64,000 bases of DNA from Balanoglossus misakiensis. Taxonomy: Eukaryota > Hemichordata. Shown here piece by piece: positions 1 through 13,630 of the stretch. The notes under the pieces are model-generated. The model had not been told where the DNA came from and made no database searches. It worked only from the letters and a program-made list of their open reading frames with translations. The DNA is taken from positions 13,020,001 through 13,084,000 of the forward strand of contig CM082582.2 in assembly GCA_040954595.2 (NCBI GenBank), written 5' to 3'. Every line of letters begins with the position of its first letter. Within the stretch, counting starts at the first letter, position 1. A program made the position numbers and the translations under genes.

Positions 1-355
1 TATCAATATTTAAATCCGGGCAATGAATGTCTCGCCTTACTTTGAGTTTTAAATTGATCGTTTCACCAAGTGAACGTTATTTTTATAAACATTACAGATA
101 GCTTACAGAATGTTTGAAAATCTTAGATTTGTTTATAGTTATAACGAAGAGATGCATTAACATAAACCATTTACACAGTGTTTTGTATTTTAAATATTTT
201 TTTGAAATTACATAAATTTTGTAGCGCACAAATTTCAAGAGTTTTGTATTTTGTTTTGTAGAGTAATTAATTTACAAATACATGTATTAGTGCGACCGCG
301 TGATTCGTGTGTATCACGAAAGCGCCACCGACGGTCGAACTAACACAAACATGCT

Positions 356-363
356 TGACGTCA
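356..363. promoter_or_regulatory. Perfect CRE palindrome TGACGTCA
   Basis: Full-length CREB/ATF consensus, 1.3 kb upstream of the PPP1R3 start. It is the first of seven such palindromes in the first 13.7 kb. CREB binding is inferred from the motif only. Confidence 0.5.
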
Positions 364-1052
364 CAACGTTTTTAGAGCCAACTGAACGTTTGCTGGCAAC
401 GCGGCTGCAGTTTGGAGTCGAGTCGAAATTTCAATTAAGGTGTCACTATCCGTGGAATGGCTTCTTTTGATAGCAGAGTTGGATGATTTTTGATAATCGA
501 TATCATGTGAACGATTGAACCCAGGGATTGTCGAAGAACTCCTTCTGGAAGGAGAGTTTTATCTCGAAAAAATTAGGCAAGCCATATCCACTTGAAAATT
601 TCAAAACACCGTTCCGGACACAGAATCGATATCTGCACCTTCGATCACAGCTCAAGGTGGGAGCTCATATCACTCGTGCGTACCCCCATCACGAATTTAT
701 TGACGACCGAAACGCGCTCGTAAACACAAATACGCTAACATTCAATTGCAAAACACACACCGGCTTATCTGTATCATGACCCCATGACCTCTCCAGGTAC
801 GAGCATGCAAATAATGTTGTGGAGGTTCCCTATTCTGACGTTTCTCTGCATTCAGTGAAATTGAATTCACAATTTGTATCTGAATGTTAATTATGTCGGT
901 TGAATCAAACCGGCCTTAATTGAGGTATTTATACCAAGCATACGGCTGAACCTAAAATGCCCTGCATGACGATGCCGACGGCAAGAAATGCGACTTACAT
1001 ATATTAGTTGAAAAGGGGAGTGTTCGCTTCATTAAACAGCAGTGATGTCAAT

Positions 1053-1095
1053 TGACGTCACAGCGTAATGCAGAAGCGGTTGTCTACGGCGATAG
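1053..1095. promoter_or_regulatory. CRE palindrome followed by an X-box-like dyad
   Basis: TGACGTCA (1053-1060) is followed 18 bp later by GTTGTCTACGGCGATAG (1079-1095), which resembles an RFX X-box. A similar order and spacing recurs near 7464-7503 and 9171-9212. It lies about 600 bp upstream of the PPP1R3 start, so a proximal enhancer role is plausible. Binding is untested. Confidence 0.4.
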
Positions 1096-1692
1096 GGTTT
1101 TAACTATGACTCGGGATCACTATGTTAACATGACGGTCTAGAGCAATTAAATCTTTCTCTTTAAATGGAAATTGAAATGGCCTTAAGGAAAAAAGAAACA
1201 TGAACATGTAAACTGGGTTTGTAAGGCAATCTTCACATCAGAAAGCGAAAGTTATTAATGTTTAATGCCGTCAAAATTTGTCAGTAGGCATGCATGAATT
1301 TCCCCTATTGCCCTTGTAACCTAGATATAGGCGTGACTTTGATTCGCAACAGCCAATCCATGGAAAGCTATTCCGCACGTAGACTCATCTGTAATGCACC
1401 ATGTATTTCTCCCCGACACACGGTACACATGACTATTCCATAGCTCCGGTACTTTAAACCAGACGAACGGGACTTCGCTGCGTTTGGCCTCAGTGCTGAC
1501 TGTGTGCCGGCGTGTTCCGGTGAGGTCAATATTTCATTTTTGGAGGGAAATATGTCTGTAATGTCGGTGTTAAAACTGTGGCAAGTGTAGGTGGACTGTA
1601 CAAGGAGAGAGCGATCGTACTGGAGAATCGGAAATGGTGAGTTGAATTGTCGTCTGCGAGTATGTTCGTAGAGGAATGTCTAAGCGATCACC

Positions 1693-2589
1693 ATGAACGA
1701 AGAAAACCAAGAACCGCGGGATCTGAATTTATTCAGCTGTCACGTGAATGGGAACGGAACACAAGCCAACAGATCCACCGAGGAACCTAGTAGTCCACCG
1801 GTATTCTGGGCACCCGGCGATTTCCCACCACGGGACTGCCGGTCGCCGGAAGAATTTCAGTCCGATCAGCGCTGGGGTAACGGATACACCTCATACAGTA
1901 GTGGAGCCTCGTCTTCAGGTGAAAATTCGCCACTCAGCCCGACAAGGCATCGCAAACCGTCCGGGAGTTCACTAAAAGATCCTTCCAAAACTCCACCGGG
2001 GACACCTACTCGGCGTAAGTCGGTCAAATTCGCAGACGCGCTGGGTCTGGACCTTGAATTTGTGCGTCATATATTGACCGATTCTGTGCCGAATGTTCCA
2101 GACTATGCGTACAGTTCACTAGTGAATCAGGACAGGACAGGCGATCATAAATATCTAACTGCTTGTTTCTCTCAGCCAAGTGCTCATGCAGATTTTATAG
2201 AGAGAGTTAAAAATCAGAAAGTGTGCTTGGAAAATGCGGTGGTGTCTGGCTTGACCATCCTTGGGACTGTCAAAGTGGCCAACATCGGATATCACAAGAC
2301 AGTTAAGATACGCTTCACTACAAACGAATGGCAGACAAGCTATGATGTCCCTGCAAGCTACGTCCAAGGCTCTTGCGATGGACCGACCGACAGATACTCC
2401 TTCGGGTTGACGACACCCAGGGACTTTCATGTCGGAGCACGTCTACACTTTGCCATATCATACGAAGTCAACGGAGAAGGGTTCTGGGATAACAACTACG
2501 GTCAAAACTACGTCTTTGAATGTTACGCAAGCGCCAACGATTCGACCACTTTGACTGACAGTGATGCTCTGTGGATGCATTTTGTTTAA
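1693..2589 (+). CDS. PPP1R3: Protein phosphatase 1 glycogen-targeting regulatory subunit 3 family (CBM21), single coding exon
   Basis: This 298-residue protein should bring PP1 catalytic subunit to glycogen particles, promoting dephosphorylation of glycogen synthase and phosphorylase. The PP1-docking RVxF motif is KSVKF (residues 109-113) in the context RRKSVKFADALGLDLEFVR, typical of the PPP1R3 family. A CBM21 carbohydrate-binding domain covers about 166-278 and ends with the signature WDNNYGQNYVF near 265-275. The N-terminal ~105 residues are Ser/Pro-rich and low in complexity. The start has a purine at -3 and an upstream in-frame stop. A single coding exon is usual for PPP1R3B/C/D/G. Its neighbours LYRM4 and FARS2 match the human neighbourhood of PPP1R3G, so PPP1R3G-like is my preferred paralogue. 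That rests on position, not on residues unique to G. Confidence 0.93.
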   Translation: MNEENQEPRDLNLFSCHVNGNGTQANRSTEEPSSPPVFWAPGDFPPRDCRSPEEFQSDQRWGNGYTSYSSGASSSGENSPLSPTRHRKPSGSSLKDPSKTPPGTPTRRKSVKFADALGLDLEFVRHILTDSVPNVPDYAYSSLVNQDRTGDHKYLTACFSQPSAHADFIERVKNQKVCLENAVVSGLTILGTVKVANIGYHKTVKIRFTTNEWQTSYDVPASYVQGSCDGPTDRYSFGLTTPRDFHVGARLHFAISYEVNGEGFWDNNYGQNYVFECYASANDSTTLTDSDALWMHFV

Positions 2590-5500
2590 AAACATTAGGT
2601 AAATTATTATATTTACATTTTCCATTTATCCCACACCACTCCTGCACATTACTCTACCACAAAAGCATATAGAGTTAGACTTCTTACTGAGACAGACAGT
2701 GTGATATAAGCGTCACTTTTGAATATTTTCGTTATTTTTATTCTTTGCAATAACTGCAATTTCTGAAACTGCAGTGGATACAAAGAGTGAAACTAACTGA
2801 AGTATTATGGAAATTTATATCTACTGTTTACGTTTTTGGTATCTCAGCAAATATGCAAGAAGACCAGCCTGAGCTATGTCACGAAAATATATGTATTACA
2901 ATACACACGAACCCACCAGGACCATCTAGGCCAATGCAAACAGTCTAGCTGGGGTAATGCTATAAAACAGAGGAGAGAAACCACAGAACAAAAGCAACAA
3001 GGCCATGTACATGCTGACATCCTTGAGCATAATTATTGTGTGCCCATGCGATACCTATTTTTGGAGACAGCTCACGGTCACCCGCTTTTTAAGTGTGAGT
3101 GATAGATGCACAAGCCACTTATCAACGAATTTATAGTGAGATGGGGGGGGAGAACAACCTGTCTTTTGGCAATCATATTTAAGGTCCCACCATTTTCAAA
3201 AACTTTCCATGTGACAAAAATACCACGAATACATTGGAACAGGAAGAGCATTCTGTTCCATGTTTCCAATGGATGACGCCGTGGTCTAGAGCAACCTGTG
3301 TCATATGATGTCCTGTGAGCCATTCGTATGCATAAGTGTCAACTCAGAATGGTCCTTTTTCAAAGCAGCAACAGATTTAGTTGCTGGCATGTGCACCAAC
3401 AGGTACACATGTACCCATGTATTATATCGGTTAATATATGCAACTGTGACGCAGTCTTGGCACCTAGTCTCACGACTCGTAAAAACGTGGGCTATAACAT
3501 ATGTAACAGGGTTAAGTGCTATTGCGTGAAAAATAGGCTGTCTCTTCCCTAATCTTTCACCCAAACAGCAAAGACCTTCCCCAAATCCATGCATGAAAAA
3601 TAATGACCCTTGCCCCGCCCTCAAAAGTATAAGAGAATCAGCCTTGCTTCCACCCCATGGCTCTTAACACCATGAAGGAGCGAGTGCTGTGATACAGACA
3701 ATCTTTGCAATGTTGCTGCATGTCTGGCATAATATTACAGAGGCATTCTCATGGAAAACATCAGAACTACATACATGCCGATCTCCTAAACACTGTGAAG
3801 TATCTTGGCAGGTGTCCAAAATCATTAACCTCCTACACAAGTACCCTTGCAACACTGATTAACAGTTCAATATGTATTGAGTATAGACAGCCAGGTGAAA
3901 AACTTAGAACACGAAACAAAAAATGTCGAAGTATCTCGAGTATAGGGACTTTTTTTCCCTCGGGCGCGCACACCTCACATGCTTTTGATATCAAATGGTT
4001 TGTTGACACACATATCTGCGACTCCGGGATGATGGGTCGTACTTATACAGCGTCGCTAAGTAATGAGACGAGCGCAACGCTGAAGTTTCATTGGAATGTT
4101 GGTGCACATTGAGAAGAGCCGACCCCGTACCCGTTGCAGTGATGTGTACACGGATGAACTTTTATACCAGACCGTTGACTGGGGAGCGGGGACGAGGGGG
4201 GACTTCTTCAATATGAGAGCCATTATACGGCTTCACCCTAACAGTTAATGATGAGTTTGCAACGCGGTTCATACGCTTATTCGAACAGATAAGATTTGTT
4301 TAATGTGTTCACCCGTTTTTAGTTTCATAAGGACATGTACAGTTTGAGCAGGGACTGTGGTTCGATTAATTAAGTAAACCGATCAATATTTGTCAGCAAA
4401 CAACATTCTATCATATTGTTATTTGCTAAGATTTTTTGTGCGGCTGAACATCGTTTTGGTGATGCCTGTCACGCGTATCGTCTTCTCAACTGCGCCCTTT
4501 TCGAGGAGCCGCCAGAATTGAAATTGTTAACCATTGATCTGTTCTTTGTAAGGAACACTAATGCAAGGCTCTTTCAATAGAAGTTAGAGAAAGGCGAGAT
4601 AAGAAAGGCCTCCAGTTCCATCTAAGACTTGTAGTAGTCTAAGATTTTATGTCGTCGCCTTTACAGATGAATGTGCGAAAAGGTTAATGTGAATTGGGCA
4701 TAGGTTGCACGGAATAGACGCTATAGGTCGGGCTTGCAAACAACCACTCCCTTTCGTTTCTAATACCACATAATCGGCCGAACTGACCTTGCCATTCGCG
4801 AGGAGTCACAAAATATCGCATATCTATTTTGAGGTGAAAACCTGCTTCTCACAACAGGAAAGAATTACGCATCGATCTCGACGGACGCTGTGATTAAAAA
4901 AAGGATGGACAGATGCACGCTTTTTGTTCACAGGAGCTGCTTTGCGAATATTTGACGCCACTTAGAGTGCCAGCACTGGCCGTCTCAAAATACAGAAATG
5001 ACGTATGTGCAGAGTATACGCAGCAAGCATTCAAACAAGGTTTGACAGCTGGCAAATAGTTGGTTGTCTGGAGTTACATTTTGCATCTCTGCTTCCCAGC
5101 CACTTGTTACAAAGCGCATCGCGCTGATTGGCCCTGTGGTATGCGAGTGATGTCACGTGTCTGCAAGACGAGCAAAACGTCTGGTTCCCGGCCAATCGTC
5201 TGGCCCGGTTTCCAAGCGCGCAAAGAATTTCTTAAGATGACATTTTTGATCTGCAGAAGTGTTAAGCACAAATCCCTGCAAACATTTCTAAACTCTCCGT
5301 TTCTTTGGTGCTTTGAAGGGGTCCCATAATTTATCTGCCTGTGTGGGAATATGAGACAAACACTAGGGTTATGCTTGAAGGACTTCGAGCCTGGTCCTTT
5401 CATCTTCGTCGAAAGAAAGAACGTTTGATTCATTTTCCGACAAATTGCGCAACAAAAGTTTAAGATTTGTAGAGGGATTTTGGTAAATGTTTGCGATGAA

Positions 5501-5687
5501 CGGTGTTCGCTGATCATATTGTAGTGCCCTGATAACTGACGTGAAACTTCCTATATGTACATATTTGCGTTTTGTATGATGGTATTCCATTGACAATTAT
5601 CAAAGTGGCCGAATTAATCCCTACGCAATTTAACTTCGTGTGTCCTCAGTCATTATAATGCAATATAAATTATATGTGGTTGGCTCG

Positions 5688-5695
5688 TGACGTCA
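5688..5695. promoter_or_regulatory. Perfect CRE palindrome TGACGTCA
   Basis: Full CREB/ATF consensus in the intergenic region about 3.1 kb downstream of the PPP1R3 stop. Motif evidence only. Confidence 0.4.
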
Positions 5696-6545
5696 TTAAG
5701 TTAACATAGATGCCCTGGAAACCAGGATAAGATCAGATTGGGGTCAACGCTGCTTTGTTATCGCCGCACCTAATCTGGATAGAAAGAAAGCGAGACTAGG
5801 CAAGGACGATTGAAATAACATCGGTATAGTAATAAAAGCACGGACGTTGGAAAATGGCGGATAGAGATTAGGCACGTAACTCATGGAAACACTGCTTTTG
5901 CAATTGACTGAAGCGACATGGCCCAGCGGTTATTTGCTTTCCAGTTTTCAATAAACTGTAACAGCGCTCCATCTTGTCACCCCAAGTCAGCTAATGATTA
6001 CAAAGAAGCACATACCCACATATATTCAAATAAACACACATGGCCGTTAAATTTTGAGACATCGCTCATAAGCAGCACAACTAAAATGAGATTTATAGCC
6101 GTAATGTGCATTGTGTGTATCGCTATGTTTATGATCGTTTCATGATTGCTTTAGAATTAATTGAAATGTATTAGCACCGACCACCCACCCGTCAGTTTTT
6201 CCGTTTGACCTTAATGTCCCCAGTTTGTGCGCCGTCTCGGCTAAATTTTCAATTTACCACGTTAGAATGATTTGGCATACTGATCAATGCACGCTGTTTC
6301 GCAACATTTTACCGAAACAAAGAACCTAAGTTGGCCTCCACCTGGTTATTAAAATACCATGAATACATTACACTGCACCGATCATGACAGTCGATTTTTT
6401 TAAAATAGTAATCGATTAAGTAACATAAAAAGAAAATGTATTTTAATAAGAGTGTGAAAACGGAGACGAATCTAAACATTTGATTATGTGGCATGATTAG
6501 ATGTCGTGCAGACTCCCGTCATATTGATAATCAGGTGTGACTAAA

Positions 6546-6553
6546 TGACGTCA
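6546..6553. promoter_or_regulatory. Perfect CRE palindrome TGACGTCA
   Basis: Full CREB/ATF consensus within AAATGACGTCACCG in intergenic DNA. Motif evidence only. Confidence 0.4.
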
Positions 6554-7908
6554 CCGTTTCCTGAACTGTCAATCTTTAAGTATCGCATTTTATCATGTGT
6601 TGTCGAGGCTGAGTTTTAAACGAGTATTTTGAAAGCGACATAAGATCTGGAGCGTGAAATGGACCACAGACACAATTACAGCTCAGGGACAATAGAGAAA
6701 GGCTGTACAGATACCCAATGCCAGTAGCCTGTCTTTACGACGCGACGGACTATAAATAGCACGTTGTGGTCGGCCCGGCCGGCTCCGCACGCGTGTTGTG
6801 GTATAATGACCTAAATCGTTAGCGTACTTTATCAAGACCAATTATCATGATTGAATGTCGTCTGTGGAGTGTTACTTCGTGACCTTTGACCTAGTAACAT
6901 ATTTTCTTGTCTGCTCTGATCAGCGCTTTATGAAACCAGTGGGATTTTAGTCAAATATTGATCTTGGAGAATTCAGAACATTTGGATTTTCAACGTTTTG
7001 TACACATCTATCCCACATGACAAACTTAAAGCTAGGCAGGCATAAGGTCACCGAAACAGCAGCTGAAATTCAGTCACGTACAGTTTCTTACAGAAATTCT
7101 TGTCTTCTTCGATTACATTTTTTTCGCGTGAATTCATTTCGTAGGCCTACCAAGTCCTTTTTAGACCATGGCAGAAGTAAAACGCGTGACCCGCAATTCA
7201 TGTATTTTGCATCACATATAATATGCTCGGTTTTATGTTAGATTTGTCAAACTCTGATAATTGCACTACTTTGCATGCACGCATGACATAATCTGAGAGC
7301 GTTGTCCTGTGCGTGACCTTAGCATTCACACTCACATTCACGCGATCGCTTGTCATTCCGCAAGAACTGTCAGTAGTAATGATGATATCACAAGGTAATC
7401 GTATTCAATCATTTTTACGCTATTCAAAATTCACGGCGTCAGGATTCCACCCATACAAGAATCTACGTCGTTAGATTTCTAAAGCGGTTGCTATGGCGAT
7501 AGCATCGGTCTGCACTGGCCTCTTTGAGGTGTTGCACTGAATTCAAAAACGTTCATGTCCTGACGCCGTTCAGATGCATGCGATAATTTCTGAAAATATG
7601 TTTTCAAATATGTATGTGATGGGTTCATGTTGGTAACCTGTCTAAATTTGTACACGACCTTTTGAAATGGAAGAGGGATGTGGGAATAACCGCTTTGACC
7701 ACGCCAGCCATATTTAAATTGCCGTCTGAACTGGGATGCACCCGACTCTTACTGTAAATTTTCTTGAAGGTCGCCATTATCTTTTAACTGTCTAGCACAT
7801 GGACTTTACAGTGTATCGTGGGACACGATCACGTTTTAAAGGCATGATGACGATGCCGAAGCCACATGGTCGAAGAAGGAATGTTTCCATCTCACTTATA
7901 TGCTAGCA

Positions 7909-7922
7909 GGGGGGGGGGGGGG
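7909..7922 (+). repeat. G14 homopolymer
   Basis: Uninterrupted run of 14 G in intergenic DNA. Such runs are prone to length error in assembly and could form a G-quadruplex. No function is implied. Confidence 0.9.
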
Positions 7923-9170
7923 TTGGATCTCATAATGCATTTGTGCTCGGTACTTCAAAACATATTTTATCATGTTCCACTCAGGTTATTCACAAGTATA
8001 TGTCAATAAAATGTGAGGCTTCGCGTCAATCAAGCCGTACAGCTTTGATTTGACAATATTGCCTTCAACCACCAACGCTTGGTAACCAGAAGCGTTCTAA
8101 CTCAAGTGGTTGTAAGGGTGAAGCAACGGACCAACAAATTCATACTATTTTCTTTCTTCTCTCTCTACAGACACCAAAGTAACGAAGAAAGCCATACAAC
8201 TCTGAACCACCCAGAAACTTCTTGAAAACTATATTTTTGTAGCGAGTGCCTGGAATAACAACGAAAAGGACACTATCTCTCAGATGCGTTTAGAAACGCT
8301 CCTCAAACCACGAAGATGACATCATATAAAACTCGTGTCTGTTGGAAAAGAAAAACTTCTAAACCTCGCCAGAAGGAAGATTATGTATTTACAATATGAG
8401 GGACACCTTTCTCGCTGCCATGTTTGCAGTTACCATGGAAGCATACGGAACCTTTACCAGGCGAGATGAAGCACAGACAGTCCCTTTATGTCTGCGGATG
8501 AAATACAGTCGACAAACTACAGTGTGCTTGACTCTTGGAACCAAGACCCTTGGCTGCATACAGTGACTTGTCAAGTTATCGCATATTCTATGAAATAACT
8601 GTACAGTACATTGCTAATGTCGACACTGTTGGCTGATTGAGAGGTGACAAATCCTATCTGGCAGAATGACCGTGCAGAAATATTTCGTCGCAAGGTCAAC
8701 AGTTTCGAGGTCATCCAAGGATCATGATTTGCAGTTTAACAAAAGATTATTTACGGAGAGTGCTTTGTCTTCGTAGCAACAAAACACTCTTTCAGTGTAA
8801 AATAGATTTTGCATGGAAGTGATTTGTGAAAAAGTGTGTAAACGGGTATACATTCAGGACAAATTCCACTGAGATGGCGACATCGTGGTAACATTAAGCA
8901 TACGAATGGTCCAAATTCTTGTCTTTAAAATTAACGTCTAAGAACGATTGGTGCGAGTAGATAGATACTCATGATTTTTTTCTCTATTTGTAGGAAAGTT
9001 AAATCGTGTGAAATTTTACCCCGGTGCATTGTGTGTATATATATTTAAAACTTCCACATCCAAATATTGCACTATGGCGAGCGGAATTAACCTGGACTCG
9101 AACGATAATTTAAAAACAAAATGGCGGAGTCAAAAGAGCAATAACAGAGGCATGGCATGTTGCGTTTTTG

Positions 9171-9212
9171 TGACGTCATTTACAGTGTTTCTGATCAAGT
9201 TGCCATAGCAAC
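9171..9212. promoter_or_regulatory. CRE palindrome plus perfect X-box GTTGCCATAGCAAC
   Basis: TGACGTCA (9171-9178) is followed 20 bp later by the palindromic RFX-type X-box GTTGCCATAGCAAC (9199-9212). Both half-sites match the consensus. RFX and CREB/ATF co-binding is known from other promoters such as MHC class II X1/X2; a similar use here is inference. The nearest recognised genes are PPP1R3 and LYRM4. Confidence 0.5.
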
Positions 9213-10375
9213 TGATCACTTCTGCTTTCTGTGATTAGTGTGATCAGCTATTGCTAGCTGATGTAAAGCTTAGGCCTAAGCCGCACTCGGTTTACTGAGA
9301 TTATATCAGACTTTATCTGTTTAATACAGGATTGTTCATAAAAAAAGTGTCAAATTTTCAATTGTGTTCGTAGAGATGCAAAGCGTCATGATGTAATCAT
9401 AGATTTTATATTTTACATTCTATCGAATTTGGTCAACAGTAAGCTTACAGAAAGTTTTAACAAAAGATGGACGCATGTGTGTATGTAGTATATTTTCACC
9501 AAACAAGAAACTTTTAGTGTGTTTACAGCCTAGAATTTCACGGGTTAGCTCATTAACGATAATCCCGACAAAACGGTCGAACTTGCAGGTCCGATATAAA
9601 ACGTTATGATGTCCGTGTATCACAGGGCATTAACCTTCCAGTACGCGACTTGAACTTTGAACTTTGACTTGCCTCATAGAGGTTTCAACACAAACCATAC
9701 AAAGTTTTATCACTGATCGGATTTTTAATTTCACTTCGTTTTTCGTTGGTGATATTGTGGTAACAACTTGCCAACTAGCTTGTATGATACAATATTTTCG
9801 TGTCAGATAGTTGTATGTACTACACATATACCGGTTAGACATACACTGGTTTGTAAAATTGGTGTGCTATATTGACTGGTTTGTTATATAATGTCCTGAT
9901 CGTTGTAGCATAATCAAAAACAGGCAACAATACAAGTTGTTCGCAATAGAAAAGTAATAGGGTTCAAAATTTACAAGATTATAGGTAGAGTACATTAGTT
10001 GAGGGTGACAACGAAAGCATCTGTTGCGAATTTACAAAAGCGTGTTCCTTTTGTCCATGTGATATGTACTATTTTGACGTAAGCGTTTCTGATTGGTTGG
10101 TTTTGAGCAGCAACCATGACGACGAAGAAGCAGAGAGAAATGTTGTATTTGTCCCCTGAAATACCTGTACTATAGATGGCTTGGATGTGATCCAAACACG
10201 GACCCAGTTGATGCAAAGCAGTAAAACTTACAGCCATAATTTTAACTGACGTGTTATATTCAGAAACAGTGACTGGTAAACGTATCAAACCATTGATGAA
10301 AAAATAAATGCCATTTGCATATAGTCGATGTCATGAAGTGGAGTTTTAAAATTTAAAATTTACCTGAAAAGAATT

Positions 10376-10383
10376 TGACGTCA
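10376..10383. promoter_or_regulatory. Perfect CRE palindrome TGACGTCA
   Basis: Full CREB/ATF consensus in intergenic DNA, followed closely by a second TGACG half-site (CGATGACGAA). Motif evidence only. Confidence 0.4.
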
Positions 10384-13300
10384 CTCGATGACGAAATCCT
10401 GTCTGTAGATTTGTTCAAGCATGTTCATAATTTTTACGTGTAAAGATGTGTATATTAGACAAATGACCACTTTAACAAAACGCTTATTAAAAAATAAATA
10501 TATAGTTTAAGATCGTTATAACCGTGTTGAATATTTCTCATCGGGTACCGAAAACTCGTTTTCTTCTAAATTGAAAATTCAATTATGTCGTCACAGTGAC
10601 TAAGCGAGTCGAATATAGTCGTATGCAGGTAGGTATGTACTGTGTGGGTATGCCTCACCCTGCAGTATATTATCCATGTACTTCCATTCGCCATAATTTG
10701 TGCCAACAGCCTACAGTAAGGTGCTCCCTTCGAACGATTGCACTGCAAACATACCGCATTTCTTCTGGTAAATATTTTACACTCTCGTGGTGCGCCATTA
10801 AAAATGTAAAAACTTAATTCCAGGCTATAGATAACATTTCCAACATAGCGACCTCAATTTTTAGAAACATTTTGAGCGGAAAAGTACGGACCTGGGTGTG
10901 TTGAGGGGCGAAAAGGTTGAATACTTGACCACCAACGGACGGTCGTACTTTAGTGGAGCATGTCCGCCCTCGAATGTCTCTTTGCTCAGTGGAAACACAA
11001 TTAATTTGGCAATAAAAATTAATAGTTCAGCGAGCTCCGATCTTCAATCGATTATCAGAATAGCTCGTAACTACAGAACACTATGCACATTCCAATATAT
11101 TTATTTCTAACTAAACTCGATGACCTTTTTTGTAAAAGAACGATTGTCCATAAACCTGAAAACTGAATGACGTAATAGTTTCCACCTCTCTTAATATCTT
11201 CACCCAGAGATATTTTACACATTGCTTTACATTGATTCAATGTTTAGGCAAGGCTAACCAGTACAGTTATTTTGTGCACACGACTCTCCTTACTTTCGCC
11301 GAGTGGTATTATAGTGATTATGAGGTCTATTGAACACAAACCAAAGAAGATTTGCTGCTGTCAGAGATCTTTACATTGAACGTAATTATTCACAATTATC
11401 ATTCCATAGAACATGTCGTGATTTCTCGTGGACTAAAACGCACCTAGACAGAATGTCATATCGCCGTCGTCATGGTAACGTCGGTGGAAAATTGAAACCC
11501 AGATCATGTTCACACGTAAATATCTCAGGCTGGCCAGACACTGTATATTGAAAACCGGACTCCTATCGCAAGCACATTTTGATCCAAAATAATGTTCTGG
11601 AATAATGATAAATCTAACGTCAACGTTTAGACATATCGACCATAGCCAGCTAGTAATTGAGCTGTATCCAACCAAGTACGGACTCCAGGGAGGTAATCTT
11701 ACACTAAATGGCAAAAATCCCCCATTCGTGGGCCTTTTCGGTTTAAATCAATGTGGACACCTCTTACAACCCCTCACTCGACAAAATGTGTACATGGAAA
11801 CCTTTTGTCATTCTCGACGTATGCGTTATTTGTCGTGCCAAGCACTCTGAACTGGTCTTTGTATATAGGCCAAGTCAGTCGTGAAATGAATACCAATGAC
11901 GATGTAATACGAGAAATTGCAGGGTCTGTAGTCCGAACGTTACTCTCTTCACCTTAAGCTGAACCCTTTCACATTGAATTGCTATTGGCCTTTTCCAACT
12001 TACTGCGTGATTGAGCCCTGGTGTCTCGATATGCAGAGTCCTACTTTATTTTCAGTTTTGTTTAAACTGCAACGATCACAGTATGCATAACGTGATGTAA
12101 CGAGGTAACAAGGTATTATATGAACCACAACACTTTTTTTTTCTAAAGGAAATTAAACCTGTACTCTTTGATAGTCAACAACTAACTAAATACTGACTGA
12201 CAACCGCTAATGGATTAAACTTTTGACGACAGATACTTCTGGTAGATTCATTCAGAGTTGATCGAAGGCAATTTTAGGAAGTTTTGCCACACGTGCTGAA
12301 TTTGTATCGCTTAGAACTTGTGAAGTAATAATGTTTTAATTGGGCATATCAATGGTTTCTTGGTGAGATTAAACTATTCAACGACAGATTTAATATCCAT
12401 GTCGCCTTCCCGTGATGCATTGGGACCGGAGACACTGAAGCCTGTGATAAGCGACAGCACTACACAGCCAAGAATTGCACTCGATAAACATCGACCGCTG
12501 CAATAATCGCCTTCAAAATTGGCTTACGTGCTAACAACCTGACTGTGTTGCCGTGTCCATGAAGAGCTCCGACAATCGCAGACAAATTGCGGTCATGTCG
12601 TTTGGAGCATCATGTCTTGTGGCAAAATTCCCGATTGGACAGAACGGTTTAATTACAGTCTTCATCACCGATCGATTGGAATTGCTTCCTTGTCGTATGT
12701 GTAGTTAATCTCTGACATGTTACGCCGGCTGGGGTAACCCTGACAACGCACAGCTTGATGTTATGACCGAGAGGTGACTGTTAACAAGAATACAAGACGG
12801 GCGCTCGCTAATGAAGCTCATCTTCATTGAAACCAAGTGTTATTCTTCATCGGTGTAGAATTAAAAAAAAGCACCTCGTTGATATATTTGTGAAATTCCC
12901 TAATGGTATGGGGAATGTACATTACAGTACACAGTGAAAACTTTCCACTTTCTCACAGATGCTGAATACTCTCAGGACAAAATATAGATAATGTGACTGA
13001 AACACACCAACTAACGGTAGGGTTGAGCTTGTTAGGGGGGGGGGATTGGTCAGGTATCTCTAAAGGTTTACTGGAAACTGTTTCCCCCTATCTATCCAGT
13101 CTGACCAATCACCGATTCATCTGAACGCCTAATGGACACCGATATATCACCACGATTATTGCTATCATTATTTCGCTTCTTCAATTTCGATTTGGCGATA
13201 TCTGCCTTTGCCATCGCTCTGACCTATTAAGAACGGATTAGGAGAAAACCCATCCAGAGCGATGGCTTTGCCCTTTTTTGCCGTCTCGAGAAATCCCGCG

Positions 13301-13630
13301 CTATTTCATCAATCGAGGAAAGGGTTACAGGTTAACACGTTTCTCTGTCAAATGCTGCCGGCGCAACTGCAAACACTCAGTGCCGACTGCATCAACATGA
13401 GGAACACTCAGACTAAGTAACGCTTGTTTGAAATCGTTTACCTGCGCACTCTTTGCTGCTTTTACACCTGGCTTGATCAAATCTTTCAGGCGCACCTGGC
13501 CATCAGTGGGACCGTGGCATTCGGTGCACACGCATCCGTTAAGGGGGTATGGAAGGATTCAAATTGCTAAGCGACGGTTGCTAAGGAATCCTTTGCATTA
13601 GAAAGACGTATAGTATGCGCCACCAGTCAG

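Larger units (their letters stand above)
1..1692. other. 5' flank and leader of the PPP1R3 gene
   Basis: I found no supportable coding exon here. The stretch holds two perfect TGACGTCA palindromes (356-363 and 1053-1060) and an X-box-like dyad at 1079-1095. The part just before 1693 is probably promoter and 5' UTR. It contains a minimal upstream ORF (ATG GTG AGT TGA at 1634-1645); the same bases could also be read as a splice donor. An in-frame TAA lies four codons before the PPP1R3 ATG, so the coding region does not extend into this flank. Confidence 0.6.

Noticed and set aside
3078-4112. Overlapping 74-135-codon frames on both strands
   Set aside because: Several equally long frames overlap in different phases with no splice or domain support; typical of chance frames in non-coding DNA.
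13325-13531. Minus-strand frame beginning MCTECHGP with a CxxCH heme-like motif
   Set aside because: A stop lies directly upstream, no acceptor fits, and a single CxxCH in 68 residues is expected by chance.
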